A stretch of 64,000 nucleotides of DNA. Source: Sphingobacteriales bacterium (lineage in GTDB: Bacteria > Bacteroidota > Bacteroidia > Chitinophagales > Chitinophagaceae). The notes below the pieces were generated by a model. That model worked only from the letters and a program-made list of their open reading frames with translations. It was not told the origin of the DNA and ran no database searches. Position 1 is the first letter of the stretch. Every line of letters starts with the position of its first letter. This document shows positions 9,135 through 17,924 of the stretch, piece by piece. Position numbers and translations under genes: made by a program. The stretch spans positions 52,108-116,107 of the forward strand of contig JACRJO010000036.1 in the NCBI GenBank assembly GCA_016219985.1, given 5' to 3'.

Positions 9135-9539
9135 ATGAAAACAAAAGCAACCTTATTGATTATGAGCCTTATAGCTTTTGGCCTGTTCGCTTTTATGCCG
9201 AAAACCCAGGTTCAGGAACCCTGGCCCGTTCCGGACTCCTACAAGAATAAAGCGAACCCGCTGAAGGGTGATGCCGCATCTGTTGCAGAAGGAAAAACCC
9301 TTTATAACCAGCACTGCAAATCCTGCCATGGAACAAAGGGTAAAGGAGATGGCCCCAAAGCGTCTCAACTGGATACCGAATGCGGCGATTTCACCAAAGC
9401 ATCCTTCCAGTCTCAAACAGATGGCGCCCTTTATTACAAAACCGCTGAAGGACGTAAGGATATGCCTTCTTTCAAAAAGAAAATTCCGGAAGCCAATGAT
9501 ATCTGGTCTGTTATCAACTACATGAGAACCCTGAAATAA
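9135..9539 (+). CDS. Monohaem class I cytochrome c
   Basis: A 134-residue periplasmic cytochrome. It has a signal peptide (about 1-22), one haem motif CKSCH near residues 55-59 (YNQHCKSCHG), and a likely axial Met in DMPSFKK before the C-terminal helix, which ends in IWSVINYMRTLK. This is the usual layout of small soluble c-type cytochromes that shuttle electrons to terminal oxidases. As last gene of the redox operon it is the obvious redox partner of the Tat Fe-S/NrfD pair, although the partner choice is inferred from position. A strong bidirectional terminator follows. Confidence 0.92.
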   Translation: MKTKATLLIMSLIAFGLFAFMPKTQVQEPWPVPDSYKNKANPLKGDAASVAEGKTLYNQHCKSCHGTKGKGDGPKASQLDTECGDFTKASFQSQTDGALYYKTAEGRKDMPSFKKKIPEANDIWSVINYMRTLK

Positions 9540-9554
9540 GACAGTTATCTGATT

Positions 9555-9587
9555 AAAAAAACCATCCGCGCGGCGGATGGTTTTTTT
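9555..9587. terminator. Bidirectional terminator between convergent units
   Basis: Perfect 9-bp GC-rich stem (9561-9569 with 9573-9581) with a 3-nt loop, flanked by six A on the left and six T on the right. It can stop both the cytochrome c operon (plus) and the OmpA-type gene (minus), which converge here. Confidence 0.92.
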
Positions 9588-9604
9588 ATGAGGTACCGGG
9601 CCGT

Positions 9605-10498
9605 TTAATTTCCCTGTTTGGGCTCAAGCAGTTTAAAGAACTGATCAAGCTGCGGCAGGATCAGGATCCGGGTTCTCCGGTTAGCGGCCCTTCCTTCTTT
9701 TGTATTGTTATCGGCCAGCGGTTTGTATTCACCCCGGCCGGCTGCAGCCATCTTAGCGGGTTCCAGCCCGTATTGTTTCTGCAGGATCCTCACCACGGCA
9801 GTTGCCCTTTTCACACTCAGGTCCCAGTTATCGGCGAGCACACCGCCGTTATAAGGAACATTATCGGTATGCCCTTCCACCATAAACTCCATATCGGGCT
9901 GGTTTTTCAATACCTGGGCCACTTTACCCAGCACAGTCCTGGCCTTATCGGTTACTTCATAACGACCGCTTTTGAACAACAGTTTATCCGAGATATCGAT
10001 GTACACTACTCCTTTGTCCACCTTAATATTGATGTCCTCATCATCGAGGTTACCGATCGCGCCTTTCAGGTTCATCACCAGGGCCATGTTCAAAGAATCC
10101 TTATGCGCCATCTGCTGCTGCAGGGTCTGAATATAGGCGTCCTTCGCACCTATGTTTTCCATGGATTTCCGGATACTTTCTGCCTGCTGGCCGCTGATCA
10201 CGGAAAGATTTTCCAGCTGCTTTAAGGCCTGGTTATTGTTTTGCTTTAAAAAATCAACCTGGTTCTCCAGGTCGCCCACCCGCGTATTCAGTAATGCTTT
10301 TTCCCGTTCCAGGGTTTCTTTCTGGCGGGCCAGGGTGGCTTTTTCGGTACTGCACTCCGATAAATCGCTTTCTGTGGTTTTGTATTTTGTTTCAAGCCGG
10401 GCATAATCGGCCTGTGCCGCTTTGAATTTTTTACTGCTTACACAGGAAAACAAAAGCAGGGAAACTGCCGCTACCGGGATCAGTTGATGAAATCGCAT
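9605..10498 (-). CDS. OmpA/MotB-domain peptidoglycan-binding lipoprotein
   Basis: A 297-residue lipoprotein: short signal with lipobox LLLFSC (Cys about residue 19), then a long coiled coil (about 25-130, heptads rich in Leu, Lys, Glu and Gln), then an OmpA C-terminal domain (about 165-285) with the diagnostic MEFMVEGHTDNVPY, NWDLSVKRATAV and NRRTRILI segments. It should anchor the outer membrane to peptidoglycan. It is convergent with the cytochrome c gene and downstream of the Hyf-like operon, but 118 bases separate it from that operon and it need not be co-transcribed. Confidence 0.92.
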   Translation of the reverse strand: MRFHQLIPVAAVSLLLFSCVSSKKFKAAQADYARLETKYKTTESDLSECSTEKATLARQKETLEREKALLNTRVGDLENQVDFLKQNNNQALKQLENLSVISGQQAESIRKSMENIGAKDAYIQTLQQQMAHKDSLNMALVMNLKGAIGNLDDEDINIKVDKGVVYIDISDKLLFKSGRYEVTDKARTVLGKVAQVLKNQPDMEFMVEGHTDNVPYNGGVLADNWDLSVKRATAVVRILQKQYGLEPAKMAAAGRGEYKPLADNNTKEGRAANRRTRILILPQLDQFFKLLEPKQGN

Positions 10499-10616
10499 AA
10501 AATAGTATTTGAAGTTTTTAAAAATTGCCAGGGAACTCAGCGCCTTAAATACTGGCAGGGCAAAGATAGTCAGCCCTTCTGCAAGGTTTCACAGCATGTA
10601 AAAAATCCCGCCGGCC

Positions 10617-11369
10617 TCAGCTTCTTTTCCGGATTAAATCCAGTACCCCGTTAATAAAACTGAGCGGGTGAATGGGATTGCCGGGGACATACAAATCCAC
10701 CGTATAGCGGTTCAGGAAACCCCGGTTCAATGCAGGACCTGAGGCGAAAATCCCCCCGCTGATCGCATCCGTCCCGGCCAGGATGATGATCTTGGGTTCG
10801 GGTATTGCATCGTAACAGATCTGCAGGGGCTCTGCCATATTCTCCGTTATGGGGCCCGTAATAACGATCCCGTCCGCATGGCGGGGGGAGGCCACGAACT
10901 CAATGCCAAACCGGCCCATATCAAAGTTTACATTGCCACAGGCGTTCAGTTCCATTTCACAACTGTTGTCCCCGCCGGCCGAGACCTGTCTTAATTTTAA
11001 CGAACCACTGAAAAAAGCGCTGATCTCTTTTCTGATCTGCCCCGGGTTTACCTGCATGACCCGGTCATCCCCTTCCCGTATAATAAGCGCATTCCGCTCA
11101 TTGACCGCCATTTTATAATCAGTAGTAAACTGTATTTTACCCGGAAAGACCCTGGCGCATTCCCCGCAAAAAGTACATTTCCCCAAATCAATACAGGCTG
11201 GGCTGGCGGACAGGGCGCCGGTAGGGCATAATTCCGTCCAGTCCGTTTCGGAAACGGTTTCCGCACTGATCACAGGCCGGCCCCTGAATATACCGGGTAC
11301 CGCTGCCGTGGTTACATCGGGAATATATTGTTTGCCCTGGTGAAACAGTATTTTAAGATTGTCCAGCAT
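10617..11369 (-). CDS. Ferredoxin-HyfI/NuoB-like small subunit with degenerate proximal cluster
   Basis: A 250-residue fusion, last gene of the Hyf-like operon. Residues 40-76 form a reduced ferredoxin domain able to hold one [4Fe-4S] cluster: C48 (LCPTGAL) with C65, C68 and C71 (CTFCGEC); the usual fourth Cys of that motif is F75. Residues 130-245 align with the NuoB/HycG-type small subunit (RFGIEFVASPRHADG, VITGPITENM, PKIIILAGTDA, VDLYVPGNP). Of the four proximal-cluster ligands only C137 remains; the others read D134, D201 (family G-D-C-A gives G-T-D-A) and N231 (family P-G-C-P gives P-G-N-P). A normal hydrogenase or complex-I electron path through this subunit is therefore unlikely. The alignment was made by eye. 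Confidence 0.82.
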   Translation of the reverse strand: MLDNLKILFHQGKQYIPDVTTAAVPGIFRGRPVISAETVSETDWTELCPTGALSASPACIDLGKCTFCGECARVFPGKIQFTTDYKMAVNERNALIIREGDDRVMQVNPGQIRKEISAFFSGSLKLRQVSAGGDNSCEMELNACGNVNFDMGRFGIEFVASPRHADGIVITGPITENMAEPLQICYDAIPEPKIIILAGTDAISGGIFASGPALNRGFLNRYTVDLYVPGNPIHPLSFINGVLDLIRKRS

Positions 11370-11387
11370 TTTTATACGCTTTATATT

Positions 11388-12887
11388 TTATAAATCATGG
11401 CCGCAATAAGAAAGGTCGAAACTCTTATTGCAAACCGGGAAATCTGAGATCTCATTATTCCGGACCGCTAAGGCCAATGCCAGCCAGTTATGAAAAGAAG
11501 GGTCTTTTATTTTATAATGGACCAGCTCTCCATTTTCACCGGTAACTGCACAGTGGCAAATTTCGCCCCTCCAGCCTTCCACCAATGATAATGAAAATGA
11601 ATGGGGCCGGGGCGCTTCCAGTGAAGCCGGCGCCGGCGTGGCTACGTGCAGGGTTTGAACCAGTTCCCTGATATACTCAATGGATTGATTGATCTCTTTT
11701 TTGCGGAGCCGGGCCCTTGAGTGAACATCCCCGTGATTCTTGATCAGCGGCTGATGTTGTAACTCGCCATAAAGATCATGCGGGTGCGAAGAGCGGATAT
11801 CTCTTTTAACGGCACTCATCCGGGCAGCCGTTCCAACGGTTCCTAATGTCAGCGCCTGTTCGTTGCTGATCACCCCGGTTTTCTCAAACCGCGCCAGCGC
11901 ACTCGGCAGGCTGAATAACTCTTCGGAAATCTCTTCAAAATCCTTCTGGTACTCCTCTAATAATGCTAACAGGTCATCCGTCAGTGTTTTGGTAAGCGGG
12001 TAATCCGACTTCCCTGCCCGGATCAGGCCCTTGGCCAGGCGGTTGCCGCACCATTTCTGGAAATAATTGATCAGCGGCGTGCGCAATCTTCCGTAAACTG
12101 AACTGCCTAACTGGTAGCCGATATCCATGCAAATGGCGCTGAGATCACCCGTATGCACGGCAATCCGTTCCAGTTCCAGCGCAATCGTCCGGGATAATTT
12201 CAATTCCCTGTCGGGCTGAAAATGGCATAAACTTTCCCAGCAGTTTACAAAGGCAAGGCTATGGCCCACTACGGAATCACCCGCAATATTTTCGGCCAGG
12301 GTACTGCGCTGGAGTAATTTCTTTTTTTCCAGGAACAGGGGCTCAATGCCCCGGTGCTGGTAGCCGAGTTGTATTTCGAGGTGCAGGATCTGTTCCCCGT
12401 TGCAAATAAACCGGAAATGGCCCGGCTCTATGATCCCCGCATGGATGGGACCCACCCCCACTTCATGCAGTTCTTCGCTTTCAATTTTGAAAAAAGGATA
12501 AGCCCCGATCGCCTGGTTTTTATCAAAGCGGTTATACGGGTAACGAACCGGTTTCAGCCAGGGGTGGTCTGTATACCGGATCCCGTGGTTTTCGTGAATT
12601 TCCCGTTCAAATTTTTCAAATACCAGGTTCTGTTTTGAAAAAGAAGGCAGGGGGGCAGCTCCATCAACCAGGGCGGAGGATACATAGATGACATGCTGGT
12701 CGTCGTTAGCGATGCAGCAGATCAGCCGGATTTTACCCTGGTCCGGGTACCCGAAATAACTGACACAATGCGCCGGTCCCTTTTTCAGCAGGCTAAAAAC
12801 ATTCAGCTCCAGGAAGGCCGCATACGGCAGTTCCGGTATCGCGGAGAGGGGAATGGTTTCATTATTTCTTATGCTTATATAATTCAT
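11388..12887 (-). CDS. HyfG/NuoCD-like large subunit lacking Ni-Fe ligands
   Basis: A 499-residue fusion of a NuoC-like N-terminal part (about 1-120) and a NuoD/HycE-like large subunit (about 135-499), somewhat shorter than HycE/HyfG. PIHAGIIEPGHFRF and LGYQHRGIE match the family well. At the L1 site, where group 4 hydrogenases have R-I-C-G-I-C-S-x-x-H, this protein has N-I-A-G-D-S-V-V-G-H (200-209), so both cysteines are A202 and S205. At the C-terminal L2 site, D-P-C-x-x-C reads D-L-S-Y-C-G (491-496). It therefore cannot carry a standard Ni-Fe site and resembles the energy-converting hydrogenase-related (Ehr) type. Its substrate is unknown. The gene starts two bases from the end of the HyfF-like gene. 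Confidence 0.88.
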   Translation of the reverse strand: MNYISIRNNETIPLSAIPELPYAAFLELNVFSLLKKGPAHCVSYFGYPDQGKIRLICCIANDDQHVIYVSSALVDGAAPLPSFSKQNLVFEKFEREIHENHGIRYTDHPWLKPVRYPYNRFDKNQAIGAYPFFKIESEELHEVGVGPIHAGIIEPGHFRFICNGEQILHLEIQLGYQHRGIEPLFLEKKKLLQRSTLAENIAGDSVVGHSLAFVNCWESLCHFQPDRELKLSRTIALELERIAVHTGDLSAICMDIGYQLGSSVYGRLRTPLINYFQKWCGNRLAKGLIRAGKSDYPLTKTLTDDLLALLEEYQKDFEEISEELFSLPSALARFEKTGVISNEQALTLGTVGTAARMSAVKRDIRSSHPHDLYGELQHQPLIKNHGDVHSRARLRKKEINQSIEYIRELVQTLHVATPAPASLEAPRPHSFSLSLVEGWRGEICHCAVTGENGELVHYKIKDPSFHNWLALALAVRNNEISDFPVCNKSFDLSYCGHDL

Positions 12888-12888
12888 A

Positions 12889-14322
12889 TCACTGCGGCAG
12901 GTTTTTAATGGCTTCTCCGATAAGATGTAAAAATTCCTGTGGCGGGTTCAGCCCGAGGTAAACGACCAGTCCCAATAAAATAAACTGGGACAGGGATTCA
13001 ACCGGCCTGATTTTTTCCACGCCTTCTTCCTTAAACTCAACGGGCGGCGAAAACAATAATTTAAATATGTTTTTCCCGAAAGCCCAGATGATGACGGTCA
13101 GCAGCAGCATCACGACAACCAGCACCCATAAATAGCCGGCTTCAAACAAGGACCGGAACATCATGAATTCGGTGATGAATAAACCCGATGGCGGCATGGC
13201 CGTGGCAAAAAAGAAGCCCAGCAGCATGACCATGGATCCCGTGAGGTTGTACTTGAAATAATTGCCCACATCGTACATACTCTTGCTTTGGTAAACACGG
13301 TAAATCTGCCCCTGCTGAAAGAAAAGGCTCGCCTTGACAAAGGCATGCAGGATAATGTGCAGCACCGCCGCAAAATACCCGACACCCCCGGCCACCAGTC
13401 CCAGCATCACAAGCCCGGCATGTTCGATACTGGAATAGGCAAACATGCGCTTGATATTTTTCACCTTGGTCATATAGACGGCCGCCACAAAAATGGAAAG
13501 AAGCGCTGCTATCAGTATAATATGATTCGCCCAGCTGTGTACTGCTGTATGGGAAATCACCGTATAGAAACGGAAGATCCCCACAAAGCCCACATTCATC
13601 AGCACACTGGACATCAGGGCCCCGGCCGGCGAAGGCGCTTTATCTTTTGCATCAATCCCGGCTGTGTACATGGGAACCAGTCCCAGTTTGGCGGTAAACC
13701 CCGTAAAAATAAAGATGAAGGCCAGCCGCAACCAGAACTGGTTCAGCTCCGGCGCCTTCCTCAGCAGGTGTGCAAAGGACAGGTCATCGGCGCCGGCCTG
13801 GGGTAAGGAAAAACTTAAAAACAAAATACCGATAAATACCAGCGTGATGCTGATGGCGCAAACAAATACATATTTCCAGGTGCCCTCGAGGGAGCGGTTA
13901 TTTCTCCGGTGGTAGATCAGGGCCGAAGCGCTCAGGGTGGTCAGTTCCACAAAGATCCAGGTCACCGCGATATGGTTCGACAGGTAGGCCGCGCTGACCG
14001 AAGTAAGCAGCGCCACCATGGCCGCAAAATAAATGGCCGTGTGCCCGGGGTTATCCTGCTTACTGCCGAGGTACATATAACTGTGGTACACGGCGGGAAT
14101 ACTGATGATGCTGAGGGTGGCCAGCAGCAGGATGCCCAATGCATCCGGCGTGAAATACGTCAGTTCCGTTTTGTCCAGATGCAGGTATTCGTACACGGTA
14201 AAACCCAGTTGCAAAATGAGAAAAGCGGCAACCAGGAGGTAATTCATTACCCTGGACCTGTTGAAAAACAGCAACCCGCTTATTCCGAATGCTCCTGCCA
14301 GGTAAATTCCAGTCATGCTCAC
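12889..14322 (-). CDS. HyfF-like antiporter-type membrane subunit
   Basis: A 477-residue protein with about 14 hydrophobic helices of the Mrp-antiporter/NuoL-M-N family. It keeps the key acidic residue of helix 5 (FVELTTLSA) and the helix 7 lysine (GFTAKLGLVPMY), both used for ion movement in complex I. AYSSIEHAGLVMLG and HAFVKASLFFQQG are also family segments; PSPAGALMSSVLMNVG is typical of the HyfF/HycD-associated branch. It is one of three antiporter-like subunits in this operon. It sits 13 bases after the HyfE-like gene and one base before the HyfG-like gene. Annotation pipelines may call it an NADH-quinone oxidoreductase subunit, but the gene set is that of hydrogenase-4 rather than complex I. 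Confidence 0.9.
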   Translation of the reverse strand: MSMTGIYLAGAFGISGLLFFNRSRVMNYLLVAAFLILQLGFTVYEYLHLDKTELTYFTPDALGILLLATLSIISIPAVYHSYMYLGSKQDNPGHTAIYFAAMVALLTSVSAAYLSNHIAVTWIFVELTTLSASALIYHRRNNRSLEGTWKYVFVCAISITLVFIGILFLSFSLPQAGADDLSFAHLLRKAPELNQFWLRLAFIFIFTGFTAKLGLVPMYTAGIDAKDKAPSPAGALMSSVLMNVGFVGIFRFYTVISHTAVHSWANHIILIAALLSIFVAAVYMTKVKNIKRMFAYSSIEHAGLVMLGLVAGGVGYFAAVLHIILHAFVKASLFFQQGQIYRVYQSKSMYDVGNYFKYNLTGSMVMLLGFFFATAMPPSGLFITEFMMFRSLFEAGYLWVLVVVMLLLTVIIWAFGKNIFKLLFSPPVEFKEEGVEKIRPVESLSQFILLGLVVYLGLNPPQEFLHLIGEAIKNLPQ

Positions 14323-14335
14323 TTGGTATTAATGA

Positions 14336-14965
14336 TTAATCTTTTAAACTTTTTAACTGGTCCACGTCCGCGTCTTTCAGCACATCACCGATCCGGTTCA
14401 CAAAAATGCCCAATAAGAAAACGCTGGCAAAGATGTCGAGCAAAATGCCCAGGTTGACCAGCACCGGCATTTCATTGCCAACAGCGAGGGACAGGATAAA
14501 TACGCCGTTTTCGATAACAAGGTATCCCATGACATGGGTGATCAGCTTGTGCCGGGTAACAATAATGTACAGTCCCGTAAACAAGGAGGAAATAGCCACC
14601 ACAAAATAAATTTTACTGATCCGGGTATCACTGATGGCATTCGACAGGATAAAGGTCGTGATCACGATCAGCGTGATCAGGATCAGCGAAACAAAATTGG
14701 GCAGGAAGGGTTCCGCATCCCTCGTGATCCGGTTCCGCTTCATCACATAATTTAAGAAAAGCGGGATGGCGATCGCCTTGATGACAATCGTTTCGAGCAG
14801 CACAAACGCCAGGTTGACCGCGTTGATCTCTATCAGTTCAATAAAGGCGATGCCAAACAGCAGGATGCCCTGGATCGTAAGGATCTTGATATACGTAAGC
14901 AGCCGGTGTGCAATACCGAGGTATAGCAGCGAAATGGTAAATATGATCAGCAGTACATTGGTCAT
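14336..14965 (-). CDS. HyfE-like membrane subunit
   Basis: A 209-residue protein with about six to seven hydrophobic helices. The arrangement matches HyfE of hydrogenase-4, whose C-terminal half resembles NuoK (TRHKLITHVMGYLVIENGVF and the following NLGILLDIFASVFLLGIF carry the buried acidic residues expected of NuoK-type channels). A short charged tail ends the protein. Position between the HyfC- and HyfF-like genes supports the call. Complex I has no direct equivalent, so this gene is a good marker that the operon is hydrogenase-4-like. Confidence 0.87.
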   Translation of the reverse strand: MTNVLLIIFTISLLYLGIAHRLLTYIKILTIQGILLFGIAFIELIEINAVNLAFVLLETIVIKAIAIPLFLNYVMKRNRITRDAEPFLPNFVSLILITLIVITTFILSNAISDTRISKIYFVVAISSLFTGLYIIVTRHKLITHVMGYLVIENGVFILSLAVGNEMPVLVNLGILLDIFASVFLLGIFVNRIGDVLKDADVDQLKSLKD

Positions 14966-14985
14966 CTTTCAGGTTGTTTTATTAA

Positions 14986-15891
14986 TTAACTGAACTGTCC
15001 TAACATCAGCAATACCCCCAGGAAAATCAGCAGGGAAACCGATGACAAGGCCAGGATATACTGGGCATTATGGTTCATCCGGAACCGGGCGGTAAAGGAT
15101 TCAAGCAGGCCGATCGTAACCGCAAAGAGCAACTGAATTCCCAGGAAGATCGGGATGGTCAGGTACAGGGGAAAACTGCCCATGAACAGGTTAGCGATCA
15201 GGGCCCCGTACATCGCAAATTTCAGGTTAGTGGCATGCAGGATCAAACCCAGGTCAAAGCCGCTGTTATCCAGTATCATGACCTCATGCACCATGGTAAG
15301 TTCCAGGTGTGTCTTGGGATCATCGAAGGGCATCCGGCTGTTTTCCACCATCGTAATCATCGCGAGTACCAGCGTGGCCAGTACACCCAGTATATAAGAG
15401 ATATAAGAACCGAAATGGAGTGATGCAAATATTTCCTGGAAGGAAGTATGGCCGGTCAGCAGTGCAAAGGAACCCATCAGGATAAAAAAAGCGGGTTCCG
15501 CGAACATGGAAAACAGGGCTTCCCGGCTGGCCCCCATTCCCTCAAAACTGCTGCCGGTGTCCAGCGCAGCAAGGATCATAAAGAATTTCCCCACCCCCAG
15601 TAAATAAGCAAAGAATACAAAATCTCCTTCAAAAGAAATGATTCCCCGGTATTCGCCCAGGGGAATGACCATGATGGCCATCAGGATGGAAGCATAATAA
15701 ATGCTGGGCGCTGCCTGGAATATAAAACTGCTGGTTTTGCTGTAAACCGCCCCTTTTTTAAAGAGCCGGATAATATCCTTCACCGGCTGGAAAAGACCGG
15801 GGCCTTTCCGGCCCGAAGCACGGCTCTTCGTCCGGATGATGATACCGGAGAAGAACAAACTGGTCAGGATAATTAAAATGAAACTGATCAT
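14986..15891 (-). CDS. HyfC/NuoH-like membrane subunit
   Basis: A 301-residue protein with about eight helices, the subunit that links the membrane arm to the soluble arm and lines the quinone-side cavity in complex I. It keeps RKGPGLFQPVKDIIRLFKK near the N terminus and the strongly conserved ENSRMPFDDPKTHLELTMVH loop, with its charged residues intact. That conservation suggests the coupling machinery is under selection although the metal sites of the soluble subunits are lost. It starts two bases after the second HyfB-like gene. Confidence 0.9.
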   Translation of the reverse strand: MISFILIILTSLFFSGIIIRTKSRASGRKGPGLFQPVKDIIRLFKKGAVYSKTSSFIFQAAPSIYYASILMAIMVIPLGEYRGIISFEGDFVFFAYLLGVGKFFMILAALDTGSSFEGMGASREALFSMFAEPAFFILMGSFALLTGHTSFQEIFASLHFGSYISYILGVLATLVLAMITMVENSRMPFDDPKTHLELTMVHEVMILDNSGFDLGLILHATNLKFAMYGALIANLFMGSFPLYLTIPIFLGIQLLFAVTIGLLESFTARFRMNHNAQYILALSSVSLLIFLGVLLMLGQFS

Positions 15892-15893
15892 TT

Positions 15894-17924
15894 TTATAAT
15901 TTATTTAAAAATTTAACCAGGGACAACAGGTAGTCAAATACAAAGGGCACGATCAGCACCAGGCTGATAAAAACAACTCCGTACAGGATATAGAACTGCA
16001 GGTTGCCGTTTTGCAAAAAGGTAAACCGGTTGAAGAACCCCTTTAACAATTGCAGGGGATAATCGATCAGCCAGGCTTCTGACTTGTCATACGGGTGCGT
16101 CTCCTGCCCGCCATCCCGGGGAAACACTTCCTTTATTTCTTTTTTCCTTTTATGTATTAAGAGCAGGGGCTCCGCCAGTTTACGGTACGTGCGGATAAAG
16201 GAGCTGGCCGTGTATTGCATTTTTTCCCCCGGCCCGGTGTACCCGCAGCCCCAGGTACTGTTCCGGGTCACCGGTTTGTTCGCGGTAGCTTTTTTCCGAA
16301 CCCAGTAAATCAGTCCTGCCAAAAGCAGGAATGCAGCGGCCCAGTTGCCGATCATGGACAGGGCATTCCCGGCAGGCAGTTTCCCCGGGGCAAAATTTCC
16401 CTCCCCGTTCAACCGGGTAAATAATGCAAGCGGCCGGGCCAGTACATCCATAAAAATTCCGGGAAATAAACCGATACCGACAATGAACAACAGCACGGCA
16501 TACATTGGGATCAGTTTCCCCGGCCCTGCTTCCCGGAGGGGCTGGGGAAGTGAATGACGGGGCCTCCCCAAAAACAGGGTTCCATAGGCCTTGGTAAAAC
16601 AGAGCATGGCCAGCCCGCCGATCAGGGGCAACCCGAAAAGAGCGCCTACAATACCCGACAATAATACTTTGTCAGAACCCTGCAAACCGGAAAAAAGCCC
16701 GTTGTAAATAAGGAATTCTGATACAAACCCGTTGAAAGGCGGCAACCCGCAAATAGCGAGTGAAGCGACCAGGAATAAAAAGGAGCTGTGCGGCATCTGT
16801 TTGCCCAGACCACCCAGTTTTTCAATATCCATTGTATGGGCGGACTGGTATACATTCCCCGCGCCATAAAATAAAAGCGATTTAAAAAGGGAATGATTGA
16901 GTGTATGGAGCAGGGCGCCTGCAAAACCCAAATAGACCAGGAGATTATTCCCCTTCCCGATACCGATGCAGCCCAGCCCGATCCCGATCCCGATGATCCC
17001 GATATTTTCAATACTGTGGTAGGCCAGCAGTCTTTTCAGGTTGTGCTGTACGATCGCCAGCATCACCCCGTAAATACCGGTAATGACCGAAATGAATAAA
17101 ATGATATAGCCCACCAGAAGGTAATCGCATTTGATCAGCAACAGCATGCGCAGCATTCCATAAATGCCGATCTTGATGATTACTCCCGACATCACCCCGG
17201 ATACATGGGAGGGCGCTGCCGGGTGCGCATAGGGCAACCAGGTATGAAAAGGAACAAACCCGGCCTTGATGGCAAATCCCAGGAAGAAACACAGGAATAA
17301 GGCAACCCCCACCAGCAGGGTACCGGAATTCGAGAAAACTGCGATCGCCCGGAAATCATAGGAATTCATCCTCATCGCCACCCAGATAAAGGCCAGGGTC
17401 AGCAGCATGATACAGATATGCGACTGTACCAGGAAATTGATCCCCGTTTTTATCGTTTCCCTTTTGTTATGTTCAAAAATGATCAGGATAAAAGAAGAAA
17501 GGGCCATGATCTCCCAGGCGGTGAGAAAAGCGATTGAATGCTGCAGGCTGCAAATACCCAGCAGGCCGGCCTGCGCCAGGATGAAACTGATACCATGCAG
17601 GGAAATACCGGTTGATTGTTCCCGGTATGCTTTCATATACTGCAAGCCAAAGAAGGCCCCGGTAATAAAAGTGAAATTGATGATCAGGATAAAAAATCCG
17701 GACAAGGCATCCACCCGGACCGGGATAGGTCCTGTGACCGCTGATCCCCGGAAAATATATTCAAATTCATTTCCCGACAGCGCCCCCACAGCGATACGGC
17801 TGCTGAGCAGCGCCAGCAAGCAAACCGCAGCAACCGTAACGATTCCCTTCCATCGCACATTCACCCAGGGAATAAGCGCCATGGCTGACAGGATAACGAA
17901 TATGAACGCTGCAATAATTGCCAT
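15894..17924 (-). CDS. Second HyfB-like antiporter-type subunit
   Basis: A 676-residue membrane protein with about 16 helices. It keeps the helix 5 Glu (WEIMALSSFIL), the helix 7 Lys (GFAIKAGFVPFHTWLPYAH), the AYHSIENIGIIGIG segment, and the helix 12-like LNHSLFKSLLFYGAG lysine. The C terminus has the HyfB-type NSTWGCGYTGPGEKMQYTAS segment and a final TM helix. It is clearly a paralogue of the gene immediately upstream: long stretches agree nearly residue for residue. Its ATG overlaps the stop of that gene (TGATG at 17922-17926), implying coupled translation. Confidence 0.9.
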   Translation of the reverse strand: MAIIAAFIFVILSAMALIPWVNVRWKGIVTVAAVCLLALLSSRIAVGALSGNEFEYIFRGSAVTGPIPVRVDALSGFFILIINFTFITGAFFGLQYMKAYREQSTGISLHGISFILAQAGLLGICSLQHSIAFLTAWEIMALSSFILIIFEHNKRETIKTGINFLVQSHICIMLLTLAFIWVAMRMNSYDFRAIAVFSNSGTLLVGVALFLCFFLGFAIKAGFVPFHTWLPYAHPAAPSHVSGVMSGVIIKIGIYGMLRMLLLIKCDYLLVGYIILFISVITGIYGVMLAIVQHNLKRLLAYHSIENIGIIGIGIGLGCIGIGKGNNLLVYLGFAGALLHTLNHSLFKSLLFYGAGNVYQSAHTMDIEKLGGLGKQMPHSSFLFLVASLAICGLPPFNGFVSEFLIYNGLFSGLQGSDKVLLSGIVGALFGLPLIGGLAMLCFTKAYGTLFLGRPRHSLPQPLREAGPGKLIPMYAVLLFIVGIGLFPGIFMDVLARPLALFTRLNGEGNFAPGKLPAGNALSMIGNWAAAFLLLAGLIYWVRKKATANKPVTRNSTWGCGYTGPGEKMQYTASSFIRTYRKLAEPLLLIHKRKKEIKEVFPRDGGQETHPYDKSEAWLIDYPLQLLKGFFNRFTFLQNGNLQFYILYGVVFISLVLIVPFVFDYLLSLVKFLNKL

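Noticed and set aside
10617..12887. A working [NiFe] hydrogenase
   Set aside because: Both Ni-Fe cysteine pairs and three of four proximal-cluster ligands are absent, and no maturation genes (hyp) are in the window.
13288..14457. Two plus-strand open frames of 172 and 182 residues
   Set aside because: Antisense to the HyfF-like gene; rich in His, Gln and Pro as expected when a membrane-protein gene is read backwards.
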